From: Thermus sp. LT1-2-5 | Lineage (GTDB): Bacteria > Deinococcota > Deinococci > Deinococcales > Thermaceae | Reading direction: 5' to 3' | Assembly (NCBI RefSeq): GCF_040363165.1 | Contig: NZ_BSRG01000001.1 | Location: 342,689 to 406,688 of the forward strand | Length of the DNA: 64,000 nt | Shown here: piece by piece, positions 45,032-56,101 of the stretch | How positions within the stretch are numbered: the first letter of the stretch is position 1 | How the letters are laid out: every line of letters starts with the position of its first letter | Made by a program: the position numbers and the translations under genes | The notes under the pieces: model-generated | Database searches by the model: none | Told to the model about the DNA's origin: nothing | Seen by the model: only the letters and a program-made list of their open reading frames with translations

Positions 45032-45091
45032 CCTCACCCCTCTCATCTTTTTCTGAAGTAGGGTAAGGCACTCCCCGAAAGAGGAGCGCCT

Positions 45092-46126
45092 ATGCATAAG
45101 GTAGAACCCAAAGACTGGATCCCCCTCATCAAACCCTACACCAAGCCCAATACCCTGCGAAGCCTCCGCCAGGTGGCGGACACCCTCCTCCCCCTCCTCG
45201 CCCTCTTTTACCTGGCCCACAAGGCCCTTTCCGTTTCCTTGCCCCTCACCTTGGCCTTGGACTTCGTGGCGGCCCTTTTCTTGGTGCGGCTTTTCATCCT
45301 GCAGCACGACGCCGGACACGGCTCCTTCTTCCCCAAGAAGTGGATGAACGACCTCTTAGGCTTCTTCGCCGGAGTGCTCACCCTGGTGCCCTACCACCAC
45401 TGGCAGCTCTCCCACGCCCGGCACCACGCCACCAGCGGCAACCTGGACAAAAGGGGCGTGGGGGACATCTACACCATGACCCTGGAGGAGTACCTGCAGG
45501 CCACCCCCCGGGAGCGCCTTGCCTACCGCCTTTACCGCAACCCCTTCGTCATGTTCCTCCTAGGGCCTATCTACGTCTTCATGCTCTCCTACCGCTTGCC
45601 CTTGGGCTACGGGTCCGAGCGCCCCTCGGTGCGCCACAGCGTGGCCCTCACCAATTTGGCCTTGACCCTCTTGCTTGCCGGCATCGGCGTCTTCCTGGGC
45701 TGGAAGACCCTCCTATTCGTCTACCTTCCCATCCAGTACCTAGCGGGGATGGTGGGCATCTTTCTCTTCTACGTGCAGCACCAGTTCGAAGACGCCTACT
45801 GGGAGCACGACCCCCGCTGGGAACACCTCAAGGCCGCCATGGAGGGGAGCACCTACCTGAAGCTCCCCAAGGTCCTCCAGTGGCTCACCGGGAACATCGG
45901 CTTCCACCACATCCACCACCTGGCCCCCAAGATCCCCAACTACCACCTGCCCAAGGTGCAAGAGGAGGTGGACCTGGTGAAGGTGGCCCCCACCGTGACC
46001 CTGAAAGACGCCTTTCAGATCGCCTTCGCCGACATGCACCTCCACGACGAGGAAAGCCGCAAGCTGGTGGGGTTTAAGGAGGCGTATCGGCGGCTCAAGG
46101 CCGCCCGGGGCAAGCTTTCCCTCTAG
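45092..46126 (+). CDS. Membrane fatty acid desaturase
   Basis: 344 residues with four to six hydrophobic spans. The three histidine clusters of the membrane di-iron desaturases are clear: HDAGHGSFFP (HDxxH, about residue 72), HARHHATSG (HxxHH, about 108) and HHIHHLAPKIPNYHLP (HxxHH, about 274). QHQFEDAYW (about 230) is typical of the DesA/omega-6 (Delta12) type rather than the stearoyl-CoA Delta9 type. Predicted to introduce a double bond into membrane lipid acyl chains; carotenoid ketolase/hydroxylase relatives share the motifs but are shorter. The stop overlaps the convergent purH stop by 4 nt. Ribosome binding site GAGGAG lies before the start. Confidence 0.88.
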   Translation: MHKVEPKDWIPLIKPYTKPNTLRSLRQVADTLLPLLALFYLAHKALSVSLPLTLALDFVAALFLVRLFILQHDAGHGSFFPKKWMNDLLGFFAGVLTLVPYHHWQLSHARHHATSGNLDKRGVGDIYTMTLEEYLQATPRERLAYRLYRNPFVMFLLGPIYVFMLSYRLPLGYGSERPSVRHSVALTNLALTLLLAGIGVFLGWKTLLFVYLPIQYLAGMVGIFLFYVQHQFEDAYWEHDPRWEHLKAAMEGSTYLKLPKVLQWLTGNIGFHHIHHLAPKIPNYHLPKVQEEVDLVKVAPTVTLKDAFQIAFADMHLHDEESRKLVGFKEAYRRLKAARGKLSL

Positions 46127-47613
46127 TGGCGGAAGTGCCGCACCCCGGTGAAGATCATGGCCATCCCCGCCTCGTCCGCCGCCTTTATGGAGTCCTGGTC
46201 CCGCACGCTCCCCCCGGGCTGGATGAGGGCGGCGATGCCGAACTCCGCCGCCAGGCGCACCACGTCGTCGAAGGGGAAGAAGGCGTCCGAGGCGAGGACC
46301 GCCCCCTTGGCCCCCTCCTTGGCGGTCTTCAGGGCGTGCTTGGCGGCGGCGTAGCGGTTGGTCTGCCCCACCCCGATGCCCAGGGTCATCCCCCCCTTGG
46401 CCACCACGATGGCGTTGGAACGCACGTGCTTCACCACCTTCCAGGCGAAGAGGAGGTCGCGCCACTCCGCCTCCGTGGGGGCCCGTTGCGTCACCACCCT
46501 TGGGGCCATGGGGTCTAGGGTGTCGGCGTCCTGGAGGAGCACCCCGCCCCGGATGCGCCGTACGTCCAGGTATGGGCCTTCGGCTAGGGCCGGGACCTCG
46601 AGGAGGCGCAGGTTCTTCTTCCGGGCGAAGACCTCCAAGGCCTCCTCGCTATAGCCTGGGGCCAGGACCACCTCCAAAAAGACCTCGGCCATGGCCCGGG
46701 CGGTCTCCCCATCCACCGGGCGGTTGCAGGCCACGATGCCCCCGAAGATGGACACGGGGTCCGCCTGGTAAGCCTTTCGGTAGGCCTCCAAAGGGGTTTC
46801 CCCCAAGGCCACCCCGCAGGGGTTCTGGTGCTTCACCGCCACCGCTGCGGGCTCGGCGAACTCCGAAACCAGGTTCCAGGCGGCCTCGGCGTCCAGGTAG
46901 TTGTTGAAGCTCATGGCCTTGCCCTGGAGCACCCGGGCCCCAAGGAGGGGGCCCTCCTCCCCCGCCACCCGGTACAAGGCCGCCTCCTGGTGCGGGTTCT
47001 CCCCGTAGCGCAAGGGGGAAACCCGCCTTAGGACCAAGAACTTGTCCTCGGGGAACTTCTCCCCGGAGAGCCACTCGGCGATGGCGGCATCGTAGGCGGC
47101 GGTGTGGGCAAAGGCCTTGCGGGCCAGGGCCCGGCGGAACTCGAGGCTCGGGCCCTCCTGTAGCGCCTGAAGCACCCGAGGGTAGTCCTCGGGGTCAGAA
47201 ACGGGGAGGACCGCCAGGTGGTTCTTGGCCGCCGCCCGGAGCAGGGCGGGGCCCCCGATGTCCACCTGCTCCAGGGCCTCGGCGAAGGAGGCCCCCCGGG
47301 CCACCGCCTCCCGGAAGGGGTAGAGGTTCACCGCCACCACCCCAATCCTTTCCAGGCCCAAGGCCTTAAGCTCCTCCTCCTGGTCGGGGCGGGCCAGGAG
47401 GGCGGCGTGCACCTTGGGGTGGAGGGTCTTCACCCGGCCCTCCAGGATCTCGGGGAAGCCGGTGAAGTCCGAAATATAGGTAACGGGCAGGGAGGCTTCC
47501 TTCAGGGCCCGGTACGTCCCCCCCGTGGCGAGAAGGCGGAAGCCCAGGTCCAAAAGCCCCCGGGCGAAGTCCACGATCCCCCGCTTATCCGAAACGGAAA
47601 GGAGCGCCCACAT
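46123..47613 (-). CDS. purH: Bifunctional AICAR formyltransferase/IMP cyclohydrolase
   Basis: 496 residues. It catalyses the last two steps of IMP synthesis. The N-terminal MGS-like cyclohydrolase domain starts [20 protein letters not shown] and contains [20 protein letters not shown] (about residue 58). The formyltransferase domain has [15 protein letters not shown] (about 200) and the catalytic Lys-His pair in [15 protein letters not shown] (about 257), and ends [20 protein letters not shown] with [20 protein letters not shown]. Full length, no defects. Monocistronic in appearance; its neighbours are unrelated and divergent or convergent. Confidence 0.96.
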   Translation of the reverse strand: MWALLSVSDKRGIVDFARGLLDLGFRLLATGGTYRALKEASLPVTYISDFTGFPEILEGRVKTLHPKVHAALLARPDQEEELKALGLERIGVVAVNLYPFREAVARGASFAEALEQVDIGGPALLRAAAKNHLAVLPVSDPEDYPRVLQALQEGPSLEFRRALARKAFAHTAAYDAAIAEWLSGEKFPEDKFLVLRRVSPLRYGENPHQEAALYRVAGEEGPLLGARVLQGKAMSFNNYLDAEAAWNLVSEFAEPAAVAVKHQNPCGVALGETPLEAYRKAYQADPVSIFGGIVACNRPVDGETARAMAEVFLEVVLAPGYSEEALEVFARKKNLRLLEVPALAEGPYLDVRRIRGGVLLQDADTLDPMAPRVVTQRAPTEAEWRDLLFAWKVVKHVRSNAIVVAKGGMTLGIGVGQTNRYAAAKHALKTAKEGAKGAVLASDAFFPFDDVVRLAAEFGIAALIQPGGSVRDQDSIKAADEAGMAMIFTGVRHFRH

Positions 47614-47644
47614 GGAAGGGATTGTACCCGCTAGACTGAGGGGG

Positions 47645-48031
47645 ATGACGATCTACGAGGCCATCAAGGAAACCATCAAGGAGGCCATGAAGGCCCGGGA
47701 CCAGAAGACCCTGGACTTCGCCCGGGTGGTGAAGGCGGAGCTGGACCGCAAGGGGGACGGCAAGCCCCTCCCCGACGCCGAGGCGGTGAAGGTGCTCAAG
47801 GCCCTTAAGGAGATCGCCTTGGAGCAGGGTAACGCCTTTGAGGCGGAGTTCCTGGACCGCTTCCTGCCCAAGGAGATGAGCGAGGAGGAGATCGAGGCCT
47901 GGATCCGGGAAAACCTGGATCTGTCCCAGTTCAAGATCCCCCTGGCGGCCATCGGGGTGGTGACCAAAGCCCTGGGCCCTAAGGCCCCGGGCGAGAAGGT
48001 GCGGCGGGTAATCGAACGCCTGAGCTCATGA
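47645..48031 (+). CDS. GatB/YqeY domain protein
   Basis: 128 residues from the ATG at 47645; the longer frame upstream is antisense to purH. Entirely helical, of the YqeY family, which corresponds to the tRNA-binding tail domain of GatB. MTIYEAIKETIKEAMKARDQ opens it, FLDRFLPKEMSEEEIEAWI is the central motif, and the basic tail carries GPKAPGEKVRRVIERL. The free-standing protein's role is not settled; a link to aminoacyl-tRNA amidation or tRNA handling is inferred from the domain. The stop overlaps the Nudix gene start by 4 nt. Confidence 0.85.
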   Translation: MTIYEAIKETIKEAMKARDQKTLDFARVVKAELDRKGDGKPLPDAEAVKVLKALKEIALEQGNAFEAEFLDRFLPKEMSEEEIEAWIRENLDLSQFKIPLAAIGVVTKALGPKAPGEKVRRVIERLSS

Positions 48032-48582
48032 GCCCCTGGAAGCGGCTTTGCCTGGAAGAGATCCTCTCCGAGCCCGTGCGCCTGGTGCGGGAACGGCTTA
48101 GGACCCACACGGGCAAGGAGCTCACCTACATCTACCGCCCGGGGCCGGTGGCGGCGAGCTTCGTCCTGCCCGTGACCCTCCAGGGCACCGCCCTCCTCGT
48201 CCGCCAGTACCGCCACCCCACGGGGAAGTTCCTCCTGGAGGTGCCGGCGGGCAAGGTGGATGCGGGGGAAACCCCGGAGGAGGCGGCGCGGCGGGAGCTT
48301 CTGGAGGAGGTGGGGGCGAGGGCCCAGGAGGTGATCCCCTTGCCCCCCTTCCACCCTCAACCGTCCTTCACCGCTGTGGTCTTCCACCCCTTCTTGGCTC
48401 TGGGGGCGGAGGTGGTGGCGGCCCCGAGCCTCGAGGACGGGGAGCTTTTGGAAACCGTAGAACTCTCCTTGCCGAAACTTTACGCCCTCCTGGAGGCGGG
48501 GGAGGTGCAGGACGCCGCCACCGCCCTCACCCTCTTCTACGCCCGGCCCTACCTCTTGGCCCGGGGCCTCCTTGCGGTATAG
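48028..48582 (+). CDS. Nudix hydrolase, ADP-ribose pyrophosphatase type
   Basis: 184 residues. The Nudix box, GKVDAGETPEEAARRELLEE followed by VGA, runs from about residue 74 and matches GX5EX7REUXEEXGU exactly. RQYRHPTGKFLLEVPAGKVD before it is the ADP-ribose pyrophosphatase signature (RQYR...E.PAG). It would hydrolyse ADP-ribose to AMP and ribose 5-phosphate. Somewhat longer than the Thermus ADPRase type (about 170). Substrate preference among ADP-sugars cannot be fixed by eye. Translationally coupled to the YqeY gene. Confidence 0.85.
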   Translation: MSPWKRLCLEEILSEPVRLVRERLRTHTGKELTYIYRPGPVAASFVLPVTLQGTALLVRQYRHPTGKFLLEVPAGKVDAGETPEEAARRELLEEVGARAQEVIPLPPFHPQPSFTAVVFHPFLALGAEVVAAPSLEDGELLETVELSLPKLYALLEAGEVQDAATALTLFYARPYLLARGLLAV

Positions 48583-48647
48583 CCTTGCGCCTTGGCGCAT
48601 AAAGCGCGGGTGGGAAGCGCTCCTCGCCCCTGGTAGACTGGCCCCGT

Positions 48648-49946
48648 ATGAAACCCGAGGTAAAAACGCCCCTTCCTGGACCCATGGCCCAAGCGCTCAC
48701 CGAGCGGGCCGAGCGGGTGCTTTCCCCTTCCTACGTCCGCCCCTACCCCTTCGTCCCTGCCCGGGGGCAAGGGGTCTTCCTGGAGGACGTGGACGGGAAC
48801 GTCTTCTTAGACTTCATGGCGGGCATCGCCGTGAACACCACGGGCTACGCCCACCCCAAGGTCCTCGAGGCGGTGCGGTCCCAGGCGGAGCGCTTCGCCC
48901 ACGTCTGCTTCTCCGACTTCACCCACGAGCCCACCCTCTCTCTGGCGGAGCGCCTGGTGGGGCGGCTTGGAGGAAGGTATAGGGTCTTCTTTGGCAACTC
49001 CGGTACCGAGGGCATCGAGGCCGCCATCAAGCTGGTGCGCCACCACACGGGCCGCCCCTACCTCCTCGCCTTCACCGGGGCCTTCCACGGCAGGAGCCTG
49101 GGGGCCCTTTCCCTCACCGCCAGCAAGAGCGCCTACCGCAAGGGGTTTTCCCCCCTCCTGCCGGGGGTGGTGCACGTGCCCTTCCCGAACCCCTTCCGCC
49201 CCCCCTTGGGGGCCCGGCCCGAGGAGGTGGGGGAAGCGGTTTTGGACCACCTGGAGCACCTCTTCCGCACCACCTTGCCCCCCGAGGAGGTGGCCGCCTT
49301 CTTCCTGGAGCCCATCCAGGGCGAAGGGGGGTACGTGGTGCCCCCGAAGGGCTTCCTCCCCAAGCTCAAGGCCCTCCTGGAGCGCCACGGCATCCTCCTG
49401 GTGGCGGACGAGGTACAGTCGGGGGCGGGGCGCACGGGGCGCTTTTTCGCCCTGGAGCACGAGGGGGTGGAGGCGGACGTCTACGTCCTGGCCAAGGGCC
49501 TGGCCTCGGGCTACCCCCTAAGCGCCCTCCTCTTCCGGGAGGAGCTTGGCAGCTGGCGCCCCGGGACCCACGGCACCACCTTCGGCGGGCAGGCGGTGGC
49601 GGCGGCGGCAGCCCACGCCACCTTGGACCTCCTGGAAGGGGGCCTGATGGAGAACGCCGCCCAGGTGGGGGCGTACCTCCTGGAGGAGCTCAAGGGGATG
49701 CAAAAGCGCTTCCCCTTCCTGGGGGACGTGCGGGGTAGGGGCCTCATGATCGGGGTGGATTTCGGAAGCCCCGAGGAGGAGCGGCCCGACCTGCGGGACA
49801 AGGCCGTGGAGCGGGCCTTCCAAAGGGGGCTTCTGCTCCTCCCCGCCGGGCCCTCCGCCCTCCGCATCGCCCCGCCCCTCATCCTCACCCAAGAGGAGGC
49901 GGCCACGGGGCTAGAGATCCTGGAAGGGGTCTTCCGCAGCCTTTAG
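48648..49946 (+). CDS. Class III PLP aminotransferase (GabT/ArgD-like)
   Basis: 432 residues. Fold type I, class III: VFLEDVDGNVFLDFMAGIAV (residues 44-63), FFGNSGTEGIEAAIKLVRHH (about 114), the PLP-binding Asp in LLVADEVQSGAGRTGRF (about 250) and the Schiff-base lysine in YVLAKGLASGYPLSALLF (about 280). GTHGTTFGGQAVAAAAAHAT contacts the phosphate. It most resembles 4-aminobutyrate/broad-specificity enzymes of this class; acetylornithine and ornithine transaminases are the alternatives. TAGACT lies 9 nt before the ATG, so the message may be nearly leaderless. Convergent with the ABC operon. Confidence 0.82.
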   Translation: MKPEVKTPLPGPMAQALTERAERVLSPSYVRPYPFVPARGQGVFLEDVDGNVFLDFMAGIAVNTTGYAHPKVLEAVRSQAERFAHVCFSDFTHEPTLSLAERLVGRLGGRYRVFFGNSGTEGIEAAIKLVRHHTGRPYLLAFTGAFHGRSLGALSLTASKSAYRKGFSPLLPGVVHVPFPNPFRPPLGARPEEVGEAVLDHLEHLFRTTLPPEEVAAFFLEPIQGEGGYVVPPKGFLPKLKALLERHGILLVADEVQSGAGRTGRFFALEHEGVEADVYVLAKGLASGYPLSALLFREELGSWRPGTHGTTFGGQAVAAAAAHATLDLLEGGLMENAAQVGAYLLEELKGMQKRFPFLGDVRGRGLMIGVDFGSPEEERPDLRDKAVERAFQRGLLLLPAGPSALRIAPPLILTQEEAATGLEILEGVFRSL

Positions 49947-49973
49947 CCCGGGGGCCGGGCGTACGCCCCTAAC

Positions 49974-51113
49974 CTACTTGGGCTCCCCGGGCCAGTCCCC
50001 CACCACCCCGGGGGCCGCCCATTCCATGGTGAGGAGTTCCTGCAAGCTGGCCTTGCGCCCAGCGGGGATGCGCACCACCCCCTTGCGGTCCTGGATGGGC
50101 CCGGTGAAGGGGTCAAAGGTGGGCTTGGGGCTGGACATGTCCTTGAGGAGGGCAAGGATCCGGTCGTACACCGGCACCTCCTTCCCCCCCACCCGCATCC
50201 GGGCCTTCTGCAAGAGGGGCACGTGCTTGGGGTTGATGGGGACGCCGTAGTCCGCCCCCATCTCCACCGCCTTGTGCTGGAGGAGCCAGAAGTAGTCCAC
50301 CTTCTGCAGGTTCTTCGGGGTGTAGACGCCTTCCTTGACCTTCTTGAGGAAGTCGATGTAGATCGCGTCCCAGTGGACGATCTGCCCAGAAACCACGTGG
50401 TCGGGGGCGAACTTGAGCATGGGGGTGTAGTGGCCGAAGGCGTAGGCCCCCTTCTTGGCGGCGGTCTGGATCACCGTGGGGGTGTCCTCGGTGAAGGCGA
50501 AGACGTCCGCCCCTTGGGCGAGGAGGGCCTCCGTGGCTTCCCGGGCCTTGGCCGGGTCGTACCAAGCGTTGATCCAACGCACCAGGACCTGGGCCTTGGG
50601 GTTCACCGCCCGCACCCCCAGGGCGAAGGCGTTGATGTGCCGCTTCACCTCGGGGATGGGAAAGGCGGCCACGTAGCCCACTTTGCCCGACTTGGTGAGG
50701 GCGCCGGCGGCGAGGCCATTCAGGTAGTAGACCTGGTAGAAGTCCGCCATGTAGGTGGCCACGTTGGGGGCCCGCTTGAACCCGGTGGCGTGGGCGAAGA
50801 TCACCTCCGGGTACTTCTTGGCCGCCTCGAGGACCGCCTCCATGTAGCCAAAGCTGGTGGCGAAGATGACCTTACACCCCTCCTGGACGAAGCGGTCCAT
50901 CACCGGCAAGGCCTGGGCCTCGGGAACGCTTTCCACATAGCGGGTTTCCAGCCAGGGAAGCGCCGCCTCCGCCTTCTTCCGCCCCACGTCGTGGGCGTAG
51001 GTCCAGCCGGCATCCCCCACCGGTCCCACGTAGATGAAGCAGGCCTTAAGCTTCTCCCCCTGCGCCAGGCCCATCCCGAGAAGAAGGGCCAGTAGCCAAA
51101 CCCGTTTTCGCAT
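49974..51113 (-). CDS. BMP-family ABC substrate-binding protein
   Basis: 379 residues. A signal peptide (MRKRVWLLALLLGMGLAQG) without a lipobox cysteine, then a PnrA/Med-like periplasmic binding fold: KLKACFIYVGPVGDAGWTYA (about residue 21), VIFATSFGYMEAVLEAAKKY (about 80) and YVAAFPIPEVKRHINAFALG (about 147). Members bind nucleosides, purines or autoinducer-like ligands; riboflavin binders exist too. It is the last gene of a four-gene ABC operon, 3 nt after the permease gene, whereas such genes usually lead the operon. The specific ligand is unknown. Confidence 0.85.
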   Translation of the reverse strand: MRKRVWLLALLLGMGLAQGEKLKACFIYVGPVGDAGWTYAHDVGRKKAEAALPWLETRYVESVPEAQALPVMDRFVQEGCKVIFATSFGYMEAVLEAAKKYPEVIFAHATGFKRAPNVATYMADFYQVYYLNGLAAGALTKSGKVGYVAAFPIPEVKRHINAFALGVRAVNPKAQVLVRWINAWYDPAKAREATEALLAQGADVFAFTEDTPTVIQTAAKKGAYAFGHYTPMLKFAPDHVVSGQIVHWDAIYIDFLKKVKEGVYTPKNLQKVDYFWLLQHKAVEMGADYGVPINPKHVPLLQKARMRVGGKEVPVYDRILALLKDMSSPKPTFDPFTGPIQDRKGVVRIPAGRKASLQELLTMEWAAPGVVGDWPGEPK

Positions 51114-51116
51114 CCT

Positions 51117-51953
51117 TCACCTCCCCCGCTCAAAGGGCTGGCCCAGGGCCTTGGGGGCCCGGGACCGGCCCGAGAGGGCCAGGACCAGGATAACCAGGAG
51201 ATAAGGCATGGCGGCAAAGGCCTCGGACGGTATAGGTACACTGCCCTGAAGCCGAAACTGCAGGAAGAAGAGGAGGCCGAAGAGGTAAGCCCCAAAAACC
51301 GCCCGCAAGGGCTCCCAGGCGGCGAGGATCACCAAGGCGATGGCCACCCAGCCGAGCCCTGCGGTCATCCCGTCCGTCCAAGAGGGGCGGTAGGCCAAGG
51401 AAAGGTAAGCCCCCCCCAGGCCGATGAGCCCGCCCCCAAGCCCCAGGGCCAGGTAGCGCACCCCCTCCACGCTCACGCCAAAGAGGTCCGCCGCCTTGGG
51501 GTTCTCCCCCACGCTCCTCAGGTACAGGCCAAAGCGGCTCCGGTAGAGGAGGAGGTGAAGCAATAGGGCCAAGAAGAGGGCGCTTAGGGCCAAGGGCGCC
51601 TCCGGCAGGGCCGTTTCCAAGGGTACCCCTTCGTAGCGCTTGCCCAGCATCCCCGACGCCCCAAGCCCCAAGGCGGCCACCGCCAACCCCGCCACGAAGG
51701 GGTTGGCCCTTAAGGTAATGGCAAAGAGCCCCAGAAAGAGGGCCAAAGCCACCCCCGCCCCCACCCCGGCCACCACCCCCAAGAAGGGCCCTGCCCCCAA
51801 GGCGGCGGCGAAGGCGGCGAGAGCGGAAAGGGCCATGATCCCCTCCACCCCCAGGTTCACCACCCCGCTCCGCTCGGCCAGGAGCGCCCCCAAGGCGGCG
51901 AGCAGGATGGGGGTACCGAAAAGCACCGCGCGCACCAACGCCTCTTCCATCAC
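51117..51953 (-). CDS. ABC permease (nucleoside/BMP system), subunit 2
   Basis: 278 residues with about eight hydrophobic spans. Contains ALLAERSGVVNLGVEGIMAL near the N-terminus, the hallmark of the YufQ/NupQ-type permease of BMP transporters, and the coupling loop RSVGENPKAADLFGVSVEGV near residue 150. It pairs with the 349-residue permease encoded just upstream (4-nt overlap). Shorter than many relatives (about 300-320) but without an obvious missing segment. Confidence 0.86.
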   Translation of the reverse strand: MMEEALVRAVLFGTPILLAALGALLAERSGVVNLGVEGIMALSALAAFAAALGAGPFLGVVAGVGAGVALALFLGLFAITLRANPFVAGLAVAALGLGASGMLGKRYEGVPLETALPEAPLALSALFLALLLHLLLYRSRFGLYLRSVGENPKAADLFGVSVEGVRYLALGLGGGLIGLGGAYLSLAYRPSWTDGMTAGLGWVAIALVILAAWEPLRAVFGAYLFGLLFFLQFRLQGSVPIPSEAFAAMPYLLVILVLALSGRSRAPKALGQPFERGR

Positions 51954-52999
51954 CGCCTCCAGATAAGGCGGTGGCGGCTCGCCGCCTCCGCCCCAATCAA
52001 GGCTAAAAGCAGTAGCCCCGCCACCACGTCCACCACCCTAAAGGGCATGGAAAAGGCGAGCTTCAAGGCGTCGCCCCCCGCCAGGATGAGCCCGAGGAGG
52101 GGGGCCGTGAGGAGGGTCAGCCCGGGCCTTCCCCGGGCGAGCCACGCCACCAAAATGGCGGTGAAGCCGTAGCCCAAGGAGATCTGGGCGGGCTCCAGAA
52201 GCCTCCCGTGAATTCCCGCCACCTCCCCCACCCCGGCAAACCCCGCAAGGAGCCCCGAGGCCAAGGCCACGAGGAGCATCAGCCTCCCTTCCTTGAGCCC
52301 CAGGTAGCGGGCCGCCTGGGGGTTTTCCCCCAGGACCCTCAGGGAAAAGCCCAAGGAGGTACGGAAGAGGAGGAGGTGTAGGAGTAGGGCCGCCCCCACC
52401 CCAAGAAGCAGGGTAGGCCAGTGGACCAGGCTGTCCCCAAGCCGGGGAAGCCGGGCCGCCTCGGGAAAGCGGTCGGTGTAGAGGAAGCCGAAGACGAACT
52501 GCCCCTTCCACGGCCCCGCCACCAGGTAGACCACCAGGTAGTAGGCCAGGTAGTTCTGCATGAGGGTGGTGAGGATCTCGCTGGCCCCAAAGCGCACCCT
52601 GAGCCAGGCGGCCAGCCCCGCCCACAAGGCCCCCAAAGCCCCCCCGAGGAGGAACATGAGGGGAAGGGTATAGGGCCCCGGGGGAAGGAAGAGGGCCACG
52701 TAAGCCGCCCCCACCGCCCCCAAGAGGAGCTGCCCCTCAGCCCCGATGTTGAAAAAGCCCACGCGAAAGGCCAGGCTCAAGCCCGCCCCGATGAGGAGGA
52801 GGGGGATGGCCCGCCGGGCCACCTCGGCCAGACCCAAGGGGTCCAAGAGGGGGGTGAGGAGGATTTCATAGGCCCTAAGGGGAGAAACCCCATAGGCCAG
52901 GAAGAGGAGGCCCAAGAGGAGGAGGGCCAAAAGCAGAAAGGCCCCGTAGCTCAAGGCCACCTTCTTGGGACTGGGAGCGGGGTCCAGCTCCAGCCTCAT
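51950..52999 (-). CDS. ABC permease (nucleoside/BMP system), subunit 1
   Basis: 349 residues, about ten hydrophobic spans. AIPLLLIGAGLSLAFRVGFF and NIGAEGQLLLGAVGA (about residue 65-100) are the conserved YufP/NupP-type motifs, and LRVLGENPQAARYLGLKEGR (about 220) is the coupling loop to the ATPase. It forms the channel with the downstream permease. The start overlaps the ATPase stop by 4 nt, so the ATPase and both permeases are tightly coupled. Confidence 0.87.
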   Translation of the reverse strand: MRLELDPAPSPKKVALSYGAFLLLALLLLGLLFLAYGVSPLRAYEILLTPLLDPLGLAEVARRAIPLLLIGAGLSLAFRVGFFNIGAEGQLLLGAVGAAYVALFLPPGPYTLPLMFLLGGALGALWAGLAAWLRVRFGASEILTTLMQNYLAYYLVVYLVAGPWKGQFVFGFLYTDRFPEAARLPRLGDSLVHWPTLLLGVGAALLLHLLLFRTSLGFSLRVLGENPQAARYLGLKEGRLMLLVALASGLLAGFAGVGEVAGIHGRLLEPAQISLGYGFTAILVAWLARGRPGLTLLTAPLLGLILAGGDALKLAFSMPFRVVDVVAGLLLLALIGAEAASRHRLIWRR

Positions 53000-54465
53000 G
53001 CCCGCCCCTCCGCCATCATCCGGCCCAGCCGCTCCCGGTCCGCCTCCTCCCGGGGGACGGGCCCCACCAGCCTCCCGTGGTACAAGGCCGCCACGCGGTG
53101 GGAAAGGGCCAGGATCTCGTCCAGGTCCTCGCTCACCAGGAGGATGGCGGCCCCTTGCCGGGCCAGATCCAGAAGCCGCCCGTGCACCTCCTCCGCCGCC
53201 CCCACGTCCACCCCGTAGGTGGGGTGCATGGCGAGGACCAGCCTGGGCCCGCCCCGTAGCTCCCGGGCCAGGATTACCTTCTGCACGTTGCCTCCCGAGA
53301 GAAACCGCACCGGCGTCCGGGGGGAAGGGGCCTTGATGGCGTAGGCGGCCATGAGGGTCTCCGCTTCCCTCTCCAGGGCGCGGTAGTCCAGGAGGCCGAA
53401 GCGGGCGTAAGCGGAGTAGGTGCGCAGGGCCAGGTTCTCCGCCACGCTCATCCCCCCCACCACCCCCATGGCCCGCTCCTCGGGGATGTGGGCCACCCCC
53501 AAGGGGAAGACCTGGGCCGGGTCCTTGGGCAGGGGCTGGCCCAGAAAACGCACCTGGCCCCGGTAGGGCCTAAGCCCCGCCAGGGCCTCCAATAGCTCCT
53601 TCTGCCCGCTTCCCGCCACCCCAGCGATGCCCAAGACCTCCCCCGCCCGCAAGGCGAAGGAAACGTTCTGGACGGGAAAGCCATGCCGGGGCACCAGGAG
53701 GTTTTCCACCTCCAAGACCACCTCCTCCCGGGGCGGCGGGGCCTTAGGCGGGGGGCTCGGGCTCCGCCCCACCATGAGGCGCACCAGGCGCTCCTTGTCC
53801 GCCTCCTCCCGGGAAAGCTCCCCCACCTTCTCCCCCGCACGGAGCACGGCGATGCGGTCGGCCAGAGCCAGGACCTCGTCCAATTTGTGGCTGATGAAGA
53901 TGACGGCGAGGCCCTCCGCCTTTAGGCGGGCCACCTCCTGGAAAAGCCCCTCCGCCTCCTTCGGGGTGAGGACGCTGGTGGGCTCGTCCAGGATGAGGAC
54001 CCGGGGGCGGTTGAGGAGGGCCCTGAGGAGCTCCACCCGCTGCTTCTCCCCGGCGGAGAGCCGTTCCACCTTGGCCTCGAGGTCCACCCCCAGGGGATGG
54101 TCCTGGAGGAGGGCCCTAAGCTGCGCCAAAAGGGTCCTGCGGGCGAAGAAGGGGGGGAGGTCTAGGCCCAGGGCTAGGTTTTCCGCCACGGTGTGGGCCT
54201 CGATGAGCTCGGGGTGCTGGGGCACCAGGGCGATGCCGAGCTCCTGGGCCGCCTTGGGGGAGGGGATGCGCACCTCCTTCCCGTCCAAGAGGATCCGCCC
54301 CTCGTCGGGGGCGTAGAGGCCGTAGAGGATGCTCACCAAGGTGGTCTTCCCCGCCCCGTTTTCCCCCAGAAGGGCGAGGACCTCCCCCCGGCCCACCTCG
54401 AGGGTGATGCCCCGGTTGGCCACCACGGGACCGAAGCGCTTGGTGATGTTTTCTAGCCGCAACAT
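52996..54465 (-). CDS. Two-domain ABC ATPase (nucleoside/BMP system)
   Basis: 489 residues from the ATG at 54465 (MLRLENITKRFGPVVANRGI); the longer frame upstream runs antisense to the gamma-glutamyltransferase gene and is not coding. Two nucleotide-binding domains as in RbsA/YufO: the first with Walker A LLGENGAGKTTLVSILYG, signature LSAGEKQRVELLRALL and Walker B VLILDEPTSVLTP. The second (from about residue 245) has a degenerate Walker A (GIAGVAGSGQKELLEALAG), signature LSGGNVQKVILAREL and a Walker B lacking the usual Asp-Glu (LVLAMHPTYGVDVGA). That asymmetry is normal for the family. It lies 35 nt downstream of the gamma-glutamyltransferase gene. Confidence 0.9.
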   Translation of the reverse strand: MLRLENITKRFGPVVANRGITLEVGRGEVLALLGENGAGKTTLVSILYGLYAPDEGRILLDGKEVRIPSPKAAQELGIALVPQHPELIEAHTVAENLALGLDLPPFFARRTLLAQLRALLQDHPLGVDLEAKVERLSAGEKQRVELLRALLNRPRVLILDEPTSVLTPKEAEGLFQEVARLKAEGLAVIFISHKLDEVLALADRIAVLRAGEKVGELSREEADKERLVRLMVGRSPSPPPKAPPPREEVVLEVENLLVPRHGFPVQNVSFALRAGEVLGIAGVAGSGQKELLEALAGLRPYRGQVRFLGQPLPKDPAQVFPLGVAHIPEERAMGVVGGMSVAENLALRTYSAYARFGLLDYRALEREAETLMAAYAIKAPSPRTPVRFLSGGNVQKVILARELRGGPRLVLAMHPTYGVDVGAAEEVHGRLLDLARQGAAILLVSEDLDEILALSHRVAALYHGRLVGPVPREEADRERLGRMMAEGRA

Positions 54466-54500
54466 GGAAAGGGGCAAGGCCCCGGGGCCAGAATACCACG

Positions 54501-56087
<1,587 letters not shown>

Positions 56088-56101
56088 ACCGGAGCTATCC
56101 T

